The notes under the pieces were generated by a model, which saw nothing but the letters and a program-made list of their open reading frames with translations, was not told the DNA's origin and did not search any database. 64,000 nt of DNA, from assembly GCF_015706575.1 (NCBI RefSeq), contig NW_024037063.1, forward strand, positions 16,306,927-16,370,926, written 5' to 3'. The translations under genes were made by a program, and so were the position numbers. This DNA is from Patiria miniata. Its lineage: Eukaryota; Echinodermata; Asteroidea; Valvatida; Asterinidae. Positions 44,335 through 56,430 of the stretch are shown one piece after another (the first letter of the stretch is position 1; every line of letters begins with the position of its first letter).

Positions 44335-45297
44335 GCGAGGGTTAATCAACTGGTTTAAGTCGTATCTAACTGGTTTAAGTCATATCTAAGTAAACATAGT
44401 CAGTCTGTGAATATTGAGGGCTGCATATCTAAGGCTCTACCACTTAACACTGGCACTACAGGGATCAGTTCTAGGTCCACTGTTATTTATTATTATACAT
44501 GTGACCTTTGGCTTTGTAATTTATTCATGCATGGTTGAGGACTTGACATTAAGTTGTACCGGTAGTTCTACCAGTGTTGATTAGATAGAGAACAATAGCC
44601 CTAGCAAGAATATACGATTGGTGTGGCAGGAACAAACTAACAATAAACGCCAGCAAAACCAAATCCATGCTAACTTACCAAAAGTCTGCAGTGCCGTCCT
44701 TAATGTCAGTATCACTGGTAGTCCAGTTATAAATGTGAACTCTTGTAAATGTTTTGGTGTTGTTATTGATGACACTTCAAGTTGGGGCCCGCACATTGAA
44801 TATGTGAAGAAAAATGTTTCCTCTAAACTAGGTATGCTAAATAGAATCCGGACTATGTTCCCAAAGCAACCTGCACTCTCTTTTTGTTAGCTTAGTTATG
44901 CCATCTTTAGATATTGTAGTACTGTATGGGGAGGAAGGTACACAATATTCTTACTGAACGTCTAAAAAGAGCCGCATGGATAATCCTAAAGTGTGCATTC
45001 TTAACTCCTTAAGCCGATATGTTTGCCAGACTTAAGTGGTTGTCATTTTCAGAAAGAGTTGAGTATAAAAAGGTTATTCTTGTTTACAAATGTATAAACA
45101 AATTACTCCGTTGTATGACAAATCAGTTTACACCACTTAATCATATTCCTGAAACGAGACAATCCACTGATATGGCACTGATGGTTCCTTTAGAGAAAAT
45201 AAGAACCCTCAAGCTTTTTGTAACTGGTACAGTCATTATGGAACAACTTGCATGTACGGTTGAGAACCATGACTTTTCTAACCTCATTCAAATCTAA
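44335..45297 (+). pseudogene. LINE RT and C-terminal fragment
   Basis: Broken frames in order: NWFKSYLTGLS, QSVNIEGCISKALPLNTG (the loop before SGVPQGSVLGPLLF), NVNSCKCFGVVIDDTSSWGP, HIEYVKKNVSSKLGMLNRIR, and finally RLKWLSFSERVEYKKVILVY, KCINKLLRCMTNQFTPLNHI. The order and motifs are those of non-LTR retrotransposon ORF2. Several frameshifts and a missing RT core show it is inactive. Confidence 0.75.
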
Positions 45298-45489
45298 ACT
45301 ACGTAAAACATTCATTCAGTAATATTACTGCAAATATGGGCATATTTTTTCGCTGTTTTGACTGATTATACAAATCTAAATCTGTGCTGATATATACAGA
45401 GTTCACAAACTTGGTTACCATAATAATAATGAGCCAGATGGGAATTTTCCTGTCTTTTCTCCCAAAAGGGATCAGTGAATACACATGTA

Positions 45490-46136
45490 CAGAATGTAAA
45501 AAAAAAGAAGGGAAATCGAGCTTATTTTGTTGATTTCTCGGTATGACTAATTATTTAGGAAAATGGTAACCACTATCTGTTACATTACCATGTCTTCTTT
45601 TTCTTGACACCAGGAACTCCATTTTACCGTCATGGATGACTGAGCACCAAGTGATGTAACTGACATGCCAGAAATGGCCTTGTACCACATGCACCATAAG
45701 ATCAATTGACAGTTTTCAACATGTTGAAAATAACAAATCCAGGACGTACATTATCAAAGTCAATCATTCAATTGCTAAAACATATCAAGGCTTATCACTG
45801 TCCCCGTTAACCCCACTGTCCTTCAACATGCCCCCCATTCTTTTCAACGCAAATCTCTGCCCTGGTTCTCATTGCTATGAACGCATTCCTGATAACGTCT
45901 CTCTCTCTCATAACTGTCGATTGGTCTTATAGTGAATGTGGTACAAGGCCATTTTTGGCATGTCAGTTACATCACTTGGTGCTCAGTCATCCGTGACGGT
46001 AAAATGGAGTTCGTGGTGTCAAGAAAAAGACATGGTTATGTAACAGATGGTGGTTACCACTTTCCTAAATAATTAGTCATACCCGAGAAATCAACAAAAT
46101 AAGCTCGGTTTCCTTCTTCTTTTTTTTAAACACCTG
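45490..46136. mobile_element. Mariner-like TIR element with TA target duplication
   Basis: Arms of about 230 bp (45490-45720; 45905-46136) are about 90% identical inverted copies: tgagcaccaagtgatgtaac, ttctttttcttgacacca, gactaattattta and complements. The ends read TA|CAG...CTG|TA (TA at 45488-45489 and 46137-46138), as expected for Tc1/mariner-derived MITEs. The 185-bp centre is unique. Confidence 0.82.
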
Positions 46137-46652
46137 TATAGCCATATTTTGTTGATGTCACAAGATATGCCAAAGTAGTGTTGGTTCACACTGTACATGT
46201 AGTTGTAATAGTTTTACAATATTTATAATAGTTGCTCAACAGTTAGGCATTAATCCCATATGCTTTTATTTTGTGGTATTGTATTTGTAATGTATTGAAT
46301 TTGTACATTTTTCATGTGATATGGAAAAGGTTGTAAGCAGCCCAGGCACGCAAAAAGCACTTTTGGAGATAATTGAGTTGAAGGTTTTGCGCTCCCATTT
46401 CGAAATTAAAGATCACATAGAGTTAAATTTTGACTGATGAAATGCATTAATATTTAAAATAACATTGTGAATTTTTATGTCAAAATAATACTTTATTGTG
46501 AAGTTATTGTAATTTTTATGCTAACGACCTTTTACCAGGAACTTCTCAAGCCTTAAACGTACGCTTAAGTAGCATGTTAAATCCTTACAACCTTTTGCTG
46601 GCAACAAAATTGGGTTTGCGTACTCACTTGAGTGGGACGTTTGCACCCTTGG

Positions 46653-46794
46653 AATAAGCCTCCGTACAAATGACGTCACACTTTGTTTACATGTGCACTT
46701 TCCTACAGAGCCAGTGGGGGTCCATGGTCCACTGAGCACCATAGGAAAGCACACATGTAAACAAAGTGTGATGTCATTAGTACAGAGGCTTATT
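46653..46794. repeat. Hairpin element with 52-bp arms
   Basis: AATAAGCCTCCGTACAAATG ... TGTGCACTTTCCT (46653-46704) is matched by its complement at 46743-46794 with only a few differences. The 38-nt loop contains a further small palindrome around ccatgg. Confidence 0.88.
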
Positions 46795-47830
46795 ACCGCT
46801 TACCAATTTTTGTTGGGCACATATAACGAAACACCTCCTTCCATCTGTTGTTAACTGTTAATTACGTCAGAATGATGTAGCCCCTTTAGACAATATGTGT
46901 ATTAAATGAAAGATATTTCCGAGCTCTATCAATTACCGTCAAAATCACAATTTGACCTTTTGACCCATTTTCGGCCCTCATGACCTTCCAGGCGCCCTCA
47001 TGTATGCAGGCCCCAATGGAAACCAGTTTAAACTGTTTGGGCATACCCTGGGTAAAGAAATGTAATAAATAAAACCTGACTCACCATCTTTGAATAGATG
47101 CGAGAAATCATCAGGTCAGGGAACCAGACTAAACTTATTATGTGTTCTGTTAAGAATAGAATCAAAGCACTATACAGCCAGTAAATAGATACCGGTATCA
47201 GTGGAATGAATGAGCAGTGCGTATGAGCGAAGGTGGCATATTTGTAGATAGTTGCTGACAAGGAGACCATTTTGCCAACAACTAATGGAAGTGTCACACC
47301 CCTACCTCTCCAATGTCAGCTTGTTACCATCCTCTGATACAATGTAGCTCTTCTAAAGTGCATTCACCAGATGAGTCTGTGTTGTAGGCCCAACATGAAG
47401 AAATGACCCTTACAATATGAGTACCGAGTTTGAATGTGCACTTACATCTTTGAATTATTGTCATTTCATAACTCTCCATCCTCCCTTAGTTACACTTATA
47501 TCATTTGGTGTACAATTGTTCACCAGGTGGATAGTGGTAGCGGTATATGCATTTATGGACAACACGGTCTAAAGAGTTTCAAAGACAATGAAACATTTTT
47601 GCAAGGTTAAGGTAACATTCCAACTGTTAACCTAACATGATTTATTATTGTTTTTAATTTATACTTCTCACTAATGTGTTTTCATATTAATATAACTATC
47701 AAAGCCCTGCATGCACAAATTTCTGTCAAAGCCCTCTTTTCAAAATGCTAAAAATTTGATTGGGATTCTATCAAGTGATCGATAGAATCATTTCTATCAG
47801 GACCATATGATTCAGATGTTTCGATTAAGT
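46795..47830. other. Intergenic stretch, nothing recognised
   Basis: Mixed composition with no coding or repeat signal that I can support. Confidence 0.45.
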
Positions 47831-47835
47831 CTTAA

Positions 47836-48283
47836 AGGGGCATTACGACCTGAAATCCCCAAAATGTCATGTTTTGGATTGTTTACTTGTACTATTTCAA
47901 ATGTCTGGTTGAAAGGAAACCAACCTAATGTCTTACAGTTCCCGAGTGGTACTATTCAATGTACACGACACGTTGTGTGTGTGGTACATTATATACGCAG
48001 CCCAATACACAAATGTATTTTACACGTCCACAGAATGCAAACCACTGTGCAGCTTGATCACTTCTAGCACTGAACAGCTCGATGTTTCCGAGACAAAATG
48101 TTAAACCCCCCCCCCCCCAATTTGTTCTTGCATGGTTCTCACAAGAATAACAAAAAAATGCCCAGTTTTTAAAGGATGGTTGTATGGATGTTTACATTTT
48201 CCTTAAATGCTCTATTTAATATCGTTTCGTTTAAAATGAGTTTTGTAGCCCAGATTGGGCGCATTCCAGGCCGTAACGTCCCT
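47836..48283. mobile_element. TTAA-flanked MITE family B, copy 1
   Basis: Starts AGGGGCATTACGACCTGAAA and ends with the complement of AGGGACGTTACGGCCTGGAA. TTAA at 47832-47835 and 48284-48287. 448 bp. Copy 2 is inverted at 58930-59332. Confidence 0.85.
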
Positions 48284-48999
48284 TTAAATGCAATCCTGTT
48301 TTTTCCTTTTGTTTTTAAGAATGATTGAATTATTTGTTTAATAAATCCTCTTGAAATTTTCTATTGTGTGCCAGAGTAATGAGGATCTTATTTGTCATTT
48401 GCCCAATGCATAATATTTATAGCGACATTTCATACTTTTCTGGCACTCCACCAATTCTATTTTTGTGATGGACCAGAAATGCAGCAGATTCATCTGTGTT
48501 GTATCTGCAAAGAGCATCCTAAATACCTCCTCTATAAAGCAGTGAGATTTTCTTACAAATTTGTCTGAAATTCAACCAGTAAATGTAACATCACCCAAAA
48601 TTGGGTAGGGACAGAATTATGTTTACCAGTGTAACACATCAAAGAAGGTAAGATTTTTACAATATTAATCTTACATGTATTATTTCTTTAAAATGTTCAA
48701 ACATTGATTAGTTTAATATTATTAGAATATTTGTAAAGGATGAGTTTACGTACCAGGAAATAAATTGATACATTAACATTCAATTATGAATGAGACAAGT
48801 TCTTTTTAAACTTGTTTTCTTTGAACGACACCCAATTGGAGAAAAGGTAGTTCAATCTAATGTGTTTGAGGTGAGCTAGTCCAAACATAAGCCTTTCAAT
48901 TTAGATTATTAACTGCATTTCTAGTACTCTCATCAATCCCTAACAAAAACCAAAAAACTACAAAAACATAAATCTGCCACGAAAATAACCGTTGGGTTG

Positions 49000-49066
49000 T
49001 TACACAGAAGCCATGTACGCAATCAGATCCACCACACGGAAGCTGTACGCATATTCATTGTCATAC
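49000..49066 (-). CDS. GAPDH: GAPDH terminal exon with stop codon
   Basis: Acceptor gtctgtag. It completes the Trp codon and encodes YDNEYAYSFRVVDLIAYMAS, V, then TAA. Most orthologues end in Lys-Glu/Asp, so this C-terminus is one residue type short of the usual charged end. Confidence 0.93.
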
Positions 49067-49399
49067 CTACAGACAGAAATACAAATCAAAGCAAATACTG
49101 AACAAAAGTTGACATTTATTTTGATTAAAGACAATACTCTATTTTATGGTGCATTCTGCTTCACACCTTGACATATTGGTAGTTATGGGGTACCACTATT
49201 AGCCACCATTAATTGTGTTGTCTTATTGTACAGCCATACACTGACATCATCAAAACTGGGCTGTAGCAGATGCCCCAGCCAGCTTGTGCTTATGGCGAAG
49301 GAGTGCAGAACACTTTGGACTTTTACTTCCAATGGCTCACTTTGCCCTTTGATGCATGTCAGTGACCTATCTCTAGAAACTGATAAACAATTTAACTTA

Positions 49400-49727
<328 letters not shown>

Positions 49728-49729
49728 TG

Positions 49730-51280
49730 AAATAAGGTACGGTGTACAAACAAACCTAAGTACATGTATTCAGGTTTGATGACAGTTAATCTGCGAAGAC
49801 TTTTTAGTCACAAGAAAAACAAAACAAGGAAATTACTCATGGAATTTCAGACTTTAAACTGTTAACTCCAATTATCCATCTACCTCCAAAGGGAATGCTA
49901 CACTGATCAGAGATGAAACTGGCCTTGGCAAAACAAATCTGAAATTGAGTTGGTGTGTTTGGCAAAGTTTGCGGTAATCAATGGTGGGCCATCCGTGTGG
50001 ATGTTCCTACAACCTCTAGTTTGAAATTATAATAACAAAAAAATGTTTTGTGGACAATTTATAAATAGTCATTTTTGTGGGATCGTTAAAAAAATCTGGA
50101 ATCCCACTGGAAAAGTTTTTTAAAATCTGATTTCAGATTAAAATCTGAAATGTTTCATCTCTGACTGATAAAGACCTGTGTGTGTGAACTTTCTACACAA
50201 AATATAGAATCTTTAATCCAAATAGCTTGAAGCCATCCAATGCACAGGTTTACACAGATGATATTGCCTTGACTAGATACACATTTCATTCTATACTTTT
50301 TATTTGATTTATTGACTCAACCCTCATCACCCTTTGGTTTTGTCTTCTTTCCTTGTTCTTGTTTTCCTTGTTCTTGTTTTGGGGCGTTTTATTTCTGGAA
50401 AATAGTCCTCCACAATTTATCTTTTAAACAGAACAACTTATGAACTTGAAACTTGGTATAAAGTTCAACCCTGATGCAGAGATGTGCATACAAGTGGGAC
50501 GTCCGGTATCAAATTACAAATGATTTGAATTCAAAAGGTGATGTTTCAATTATAACTTATGAACCAACTTCATTGTTGAGGGTGTGTTAATAACGTCATA
50601 TCCCACATCACAGCGGTCAACAATTGTTACGTTAACAACCACACCTTATGTTCTGATAGACCATGCCTTGATGAACATGTTTGGTGTGTACGTGAAGTCC
50701 CTTGACTGTACATGTAACTTGAAAACAGAAGCATTTTGCTACAATAATAGCAACGAGGCAAATGTTTTGTAAGGGATGCCAAAAACAATACAAGTCATGA
50801 TGACGTTGTCAATTGAAAGGGAACCCTCGATTGTCAAGTTTCAGATAGTGGACTTTTAGAATTCCAAGACGATTATTCCAAAATTTGCTTTGAAATGGTC
50901 CACAAATATACTTTGGATTGTATCAAATTAATTTGCAAAATTTCCAAATGAAGACGTCATCAGACCAGAGGTTTTTCTGGCGACTCTGAGGAGATTTTGA
51001 AAATGATAATTTGTTCCCTTCGTTTTATTCAAATATATCATTTAGTGCTCAACAGCGACAATCTTGGCACAAATGCTGATATCAATAACATTACTTGAAA
51101 CCAGTAAGACTTGGTAAGAAAATAGATGATAAACCAAGACTTTTAAGGTCACAGTAAACAGTGTTAAAACAAAGTTCTCCTTCATGCCAAAAGCTTGAGA
51201 AGAAGCATAGAAACAAGGCAAGTGGCCGAAAGATGGTGACGATGCTGATGAAATAGCACCCACAATAACCCACATCTTCA
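49730..51280. other. GAPDH intron, mostly unassigned
   Basis: Near 50400-50560 there is a distant CRE-type phrase (aacttgaaacttggtat, gtatcaaattacaa). Otherwise no recognised content. Confidence 0.4.
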
Positions 51281-51281
51281 A

Positions 51282-51955
51282 GCAGTCTTACTCTACCGGT
51301 GAGCTACCATCTGACTGGCGCAAGGCTTGTGTTGTAGGTACATGTACATGTATCTATAAGAAGGATAACAAGAGTGAACCAGCAAATTACCGTCCTGTCT
51401 CCTTGACCTGTTTATTCTGTAAAATCATGGAGCACCTAGTCCTGAGTCACATGGCAAAGTATATTACTGCCCAAAACATCATCATCGACAACCAACACGG
51501 TTTCCGTGAGAAATTGTCATGTGAAACTCAACTCATTGAAGCCGTAGATGACTGGGCCTCAGACAACAATAAGCACCAGACAGACGTCTTGTTTCTTGAC
51601 TTCAGCAAGGCTTTTGACAAAGTAGCTCATCGCAATTTGTTGCATAAGCTGGAATACAACGGCATCAGAGGCAAAACCCGGGTGTGGATCAAAGGCTTCT
51701 TGAGTGGTAGGATCAAGCAAATTGCAGTCATTGGAACCTTGTCAGTATCTGCTGATATCATATCTGGAGTCCGCCATGGCTCAGTGCTTGGTCCAGCTCT
51801 GTTCCTTCTGTATATCAGTGACATCAGCGAAGGCGTTGTGTCAACAATGAGGTTCTTTGCTGATGATAGTGTCATATACATGTACATATGTATCAAAACT
51901 TATGGAGATGTGGAGATCCTGTATTTAGCCCTGTCCGTACTGGACTTACTTTGGT
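51282..51955 (+). pseudogene. LINE reverse-transcriptase fragment
   Basis: The plus strand reads LPSDWRKACVV, then PANYRPVSLTCLFCKIMEHL, NQHGFREKLSCETQLIEAVD, LFLDFSKAFDKVAHRNLLHK, VRHGSVLGPALFLLYISDIS and RFFADDSVIYMY (FADD catalytic motif). These are RT motifs 1-5 of a CR1/jockey-type LINE. It ends by frame loss soon after FADD and lacks the endonuclease and C-terminus. It is antisense to GAPDH. Confidence 0.85.
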
Positions 51956-52526
51956 AAAGCTTACCGAGACGATGGGTACTTTTCTCATTTTAAGTCCAGT
52001 GCAGACAGCCTGGGACGTTTTCCTCTCAGTTACTTTTCCTGAGTCTACATCTACTGGCCAACTGCTGCCCATGAAAACTGAGCAGGTCACACGTTTCCCG
52101 AGACGATGAGTCCAGTGGGGATAGTGGAGTCGGTAAAAGCGGCTCAGGAAAGCGTGCATCCAGCCCGAGTGCAAGTGCTCAGTGTGACCAAAACTTTTGT
52201 AGAAACACGCTGTGACATGTGGTGTATCAAGTCCAAGCGGGAAAATCTTGTTATAAATATATTTTAATGGAAAATACATACACAGAAAAGAGAGATCACG
52301 TTCTGGGAATTAATGTGCAGAAATTCTCTTTCTCCACCGAGTGTTTGGTATTTTCTACGATCCAAATTCATCCTGTTACTCTATGTAGTAGTGCATGGTA
52401 CATGTAGGCCATAGTCACTGGTTCCGGTCCTACATGATACATTGATTCTGTTGGCATGTGGTAGGAACCAGCGATTTTGAGACATTGGTTTGGTGCGTAA
52501 TAAAAGTAGATCACAAGTAAGAACTT

Positions 52527-52656
52527 CTTGTTGATTTATTTGTGTTATCGAAGCCCAAGTAGTAGTGAAGACAATGACGGAAAGCTGATACAGCAATTGG
52601 AACGTTTGAAGAGCTCTAAGTTTAGTCATGTACTGCTGGTCGGAGATTTTAACTTG
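52527..52656 (+). pseudogene. LINE endonuclease fragment (GDFN motif)
   Basis: One frame reads LLIYLCYRSPSSSEDNDGKL, IQQLERLKSSKFSHVLLVGDFNL. The GDFN motif and preceding YRSP are typical of AP endonuclease domains of LINEs. It lies 0.6 kb after an RT fragment, in the wrong order for one intact element. Confidence 0.6.
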
Positions 52657-53030
52657 ACGGCAACTTGTGCTTGTGCCTCAAAATAAAGACCATGCGTACT
52701 GCCAAGTGGCGATGCTTTGTGCTCTGCGTTCACTGGAATTCACGGTCTCCCCTCATGTAAAACCTCAAAAGAAACCGCCCATTCTGGACAAACTCTCAGT
52801 GCTGAGATTTGTTTTAAAAAGTTTTTGCAATATGCTCTAGAGAAAGCCATGGAAAATTGGGACTAAATATTGATTTATTATATACTTTTGATTTATTGTA
52901 TTTTTTTTATCTAAGTGTCATCTTTATGATTTTTAACTTTTACATGGGATAATGTATATTGATTATTCTCGAAACTGGATTTCCAATATATCGATTATTA
53001 AACAATTCTGATATTGAAGGTGCTTAATTA

Positions 53031-53261
<231 letters not shown>

Positions 53262-53362
53262 TTAGCTCATTTTTACATGTACAACTGTAAATAACAGCTA
53301 GATTTGCTTTTCTAAGAGGTAAATGAAATGCTACGTTAACCAACATTAACATGTTAACCCTA

Positions 53363-53450
53363 ACCATGGGCGTCGCGAGGGGGGGGGCAAGGGGGGCACT
53401 TGCCTTCCTCTCCCCCCCCCTCCCCCCGAAAACGAAAAAAATAAAAAGGA
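53363..53450 (+). mobile_element. 5' part of an hAT-type G-tract MITE
   Basis: CCATGGGCGTCGCGAGGGGG matches the terminus of 19222-19514 and is followed by G and C runs. The other terminus is absent. Confidence 0.6.
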
Positions 53451-53499
53451 AAAAGGAAAAATAAATCAATAAAAAATAACAGCGTTGCTGTTGAAACAG

Positions 53500-53985
53500 A
53501 GTCAAGTTATCATCAGGAGAAACCATTAACCTTTAACTCAACATGGTGACCTTTGACCTTTGACCCCAAAACCAATCCCAACTTGCCTACTCCCAAGGGC
53601 AACCCCCTACCAAAGTAAGAGACCAAAATCTCATTTCTAACTCAAGTTATCATCCGGAAACCATTAACCTTTAACTCACCACGGTGACCATGACCTTGGA
53701 CCTTTTGACCCCAAAACCAATCCCAACTTGCCTACTCTCAAGGGCAACCCCCTACCAAAGTAAGACACAAAAATCTCATTTCTAACTCAAGTTATCATCC
53801 GGAAACCATTTACCTTTAACTCACCACGGTGACCTTGACCTTTGGACCTAAAAATCAATCCCAACTTGCCTTTTCCTAACGGCAACCCTACCGAAGTTAC
53901 AATCCCAAACAACATTTCTAACTGAAGTTATCATCCGGAAACTAAGCTGCCCGGACGGACGGACGGACGGACGGACGCTGTAGGC
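53500..53985 (+). repeat. ~140-bp minisatellite with TGACCTTTGACC and a (GGAC)n end
   Basis: gttatcatc recurs at 53506, 53646, 53791 and about 53927. Units carry ccattaacctttaactca, cggtgacc and ccaatcccaacttgcct. The array ends in (GGAC)n at about 53951-53978. The first unit holds TGACCTTTGACCTTTGACC. Confidence 0.85.
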
Positions 53986-54249
53986 GATGACAATACCCCT
54001 CGAGCATCTCGGCTGAGGGGTAAAAAGCAGCAGAACAACGAAGAACGATGCAAACAACAATGGCGGTCATAGCAGAAATAGTTCTTCACTGTCCCCCATG
54101 GCACATCTCACAGGAACAAGTGCAGGTGCATGCAAATCCAGATCGGCGCCCAATTTAGGCTGGCGTATGTTTAAAGTTGCGTTCCCCGTGCTATTTTTGA
54201 CTTTCATCTTAAAAAAAAAACCACCCTGGGGCGGGAGGGTACTTAATGC

Positions 54250-54460
54250 TTGTGTATTAACCCCAGCATAATTTACAAGGAACCGTACCCATCCAGGCAA
54301 ATTCCAACACCCACATGGGAAATCATACACACACACACTTTTGGACTTAAGTTTCTGAAGTATGCCAAACCCAATGTAAAAGACCATCACTTCAGGGGTA
54401 CTGTACATGTACCTATCCCAACAGATTTCAACAACACCTGCTGTTGGACTTTGATGGATT
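54250..54460 (+). repeat. Dispersed 'caacacccacatgggaaat' repeat, copy 2
   Basis: Same order of phrases as 13870-14085, including aaggaaccgtacccatcc and acctgctgttggactttg. Confidence 0.8.
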
Positions 54461-54515
54461 GAGTTCGGTTAGGGTTAAAAAACAAATTTGAGACATCTTA
54501 GTGACAATTGACTTA

Positions 54516-54614
<99 letters not shown>

Positions 54615-55314
54615 TCAGTATATAGCAAACAACATGACGAGTTACAAGGAACATTTGTAACTAAAGCAAAATTGTTTTTAAGACTATACAGGAACCTATT
54701 AAAGCTGAGTCTTCAAATGTGTACATGTACATTCATGTACATACGTAACTAAAAATAGCCGAACTTGGCCTTCCGAACTGAACCCGAACCGAAACGAACC
54801 CAAATGTCGGTTCGTAAGAGTTCGGCAAGTATTTGTTGATAGCGCTAGGAATGCTAATGCTTGCAATGAAAGGGCAAAATTAAAGCGCACGGATGATTGA
54901 ATTTACCGTGTTGACAAGTCACCGCATTCATCTTCATTATTTGCGATGTTCTAGCCAGGCATACAATAGGATATCGGGCTGATACGCTTTGAAAAAATTG
55001 TACGCACCTGCAATTCTCTCAATGAAAAGCGTTCTCTTTGGCCAGCGCGGCTGATATCCCAATAGAAATATCCCGCTGATATACATGTAGGCCGACCTTG
55101 CAAAAAGTGCTGTTTTATCTTTTCTGGACATTGCAAAAACTCAAACTCCTTTCAATTCCTTTTCTATGTAAAATTGTCCCGTTTTTGTTGCCTTGGAAGT
55201 CATGATGATGTCACATAAACTTCGAAAAAATTTTTTGTTAATACCACGAACATGATGAAAACTTTGTATGGCAATCTTTAGGGCGCCATCTTAAAAAGTG
55301 TGTGTATGACACAT

Positions 55315-55498
55315 AATAGACATGCAAACCCTGCTAGACAAAATGGTGCATCAAGGTGAACTGATGGGTCTCCAGATTAACATCGGGAAGACAAAACTGA
55401 TGGTAATAGAGGGGGCAGATGAAACAATGACAGATATTTTCATCAATGGACAAGAGGTGGAAGGGGTATCAAACTTCAATTATCTTGCTTGCCTGATA
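55315..55498 (+). pseudogene. RTE-type LINE fragment, 5' piece
   Basis: Reads MQTLLDKMVHQGELMGLQIN, IGKTKLMVI, FINGQEVEGVSNFNYLACLI, matching the region after the RT core of RTE-type elements (GL.iN..KTK.m; fkYLG.li). It is cut by an L2-type insertion and resumes at 55952. Confidence 0.78.
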
Positions 55499-55951
55499 AC
55501 TGGAACCAAGAAATACCACCACATCACACCAATACTTCCTCAACTTCACTGGCTGCCCGTTCAGTTCAGAATTCAGTTCAAGATCATCTTTCTCACTTTT
55601 AAGGCACTTCATCAACTGGCTCCAATCTACATCCAGAACCTGATACACCTTCGCAATGTGAGGCCTGGTCTGCGGTCCTCGGCTCTCACACTCCATGTAC
55701 CCATATCCCGCCTTGCCAGCTACGGAGACAGAGCCTTCTCTCATATTGCACCTCGTCTATGGAATTCACTACCGCTTGACCTCAGAACACAGCATAATCC
55801 ATCATCCTTCAAACGACAGCTCAAGACTCATCTCTTCAACCGGGCATTTTGACTCCTGGACTGACTTTCCCTTGTAAAGACCAGCGCCTTTGAATGGCAT
55901 TTTGTCAGATACTGCGCGCTATACAAGTGCTGCTTATTATTATTATTATCC
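55499..55951 (+). mobile_element. L2-type LINE 3' end nested in the RTE fragment
   Basis: An open frame reads YHHITPILPQLHWLPVQFRI, FKALHQLAPIYIQNLI, YGDRAFSHIAPRLWNSLPLD, FKRQLKTHLFNRAF, stop at 55852. The 3' end is agcgcctttgaatgg ... gcgctatacaag and a TTATTATTATTATT tail, the characteristic L2-like terminus. The RTE frame continues directly after it. Confidence 0.85.
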
Positions 55952-56430
55952 TTACAGTCAAGGATGGCTGTAGTGATAAAATCAAGAGATGACTGGCAAT
56001 TGCAAGATCATCAATGACAACTCAAAAAAAATCTGGACTGAAACCAAAATTCAACAAGTTCAGTCACTTGTATTCCCCATTGCAACCTATGCTTGTGAAA
56101 CTTGGACAATGAGCAAGGCGGACAGGAAACAAATCAATGCTTTTGAGCTATGGTGTTGGTACAGAATGTTAAGAATTCCGTGGACCATGAGAAGGACAAA
56201 TGAGAGTGTGATTACTGAAGTCGGGATACAACACAGGTTAATAACAGTACAGATGCTCGTTTGTTACAGTACTTTGGGCATATAACAAGGAAAAAGGGCA
56301 ACAACCTGGAAAAATGATATTGCAGGGAAGAGTTGAGGGAAGTCGAAAGCCAGGACGACCCAGGCTTAGTTGGTCGGATCAGGTGAAGACTCTAACCGGC
56401 ATGTCACTCAACAAAGCAAGCAGCATGGGC
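55952..56430 (+). pseudogene. RTE-type LINE fragment, 3' piece
   Basis: Reads VKDGCSDKIK, ETKIQQVQSLVFPIATYACE, TWTMSKADRKQINAFELWCW, YRMLRIPWTMRRTNESVITE, then in another frame GRVEGSRKPGRPRLSWSDQV. This is the C-terminus of RTE-type ORF2 (TWt..k.d...l.afE.wc.RrmLri.W; G.R..GRpr..W.d). Frameshifted. Confidence 0.8.

Noticed and set aside
48712..48717. ATTAAA on the minus strand as GAPDH poly(A) signal
   Set aside because: A weak hexamer in AT-rich DNA about 285 bp after the stop, with no supporting GT-rich element that I can see.
52527..52656. Endonuclease fragment as part of the RT fragment at 51282
   Set aside because: Endonuclease should precede the RT on the same strand; here it follows, so they are treated as separate insertions.
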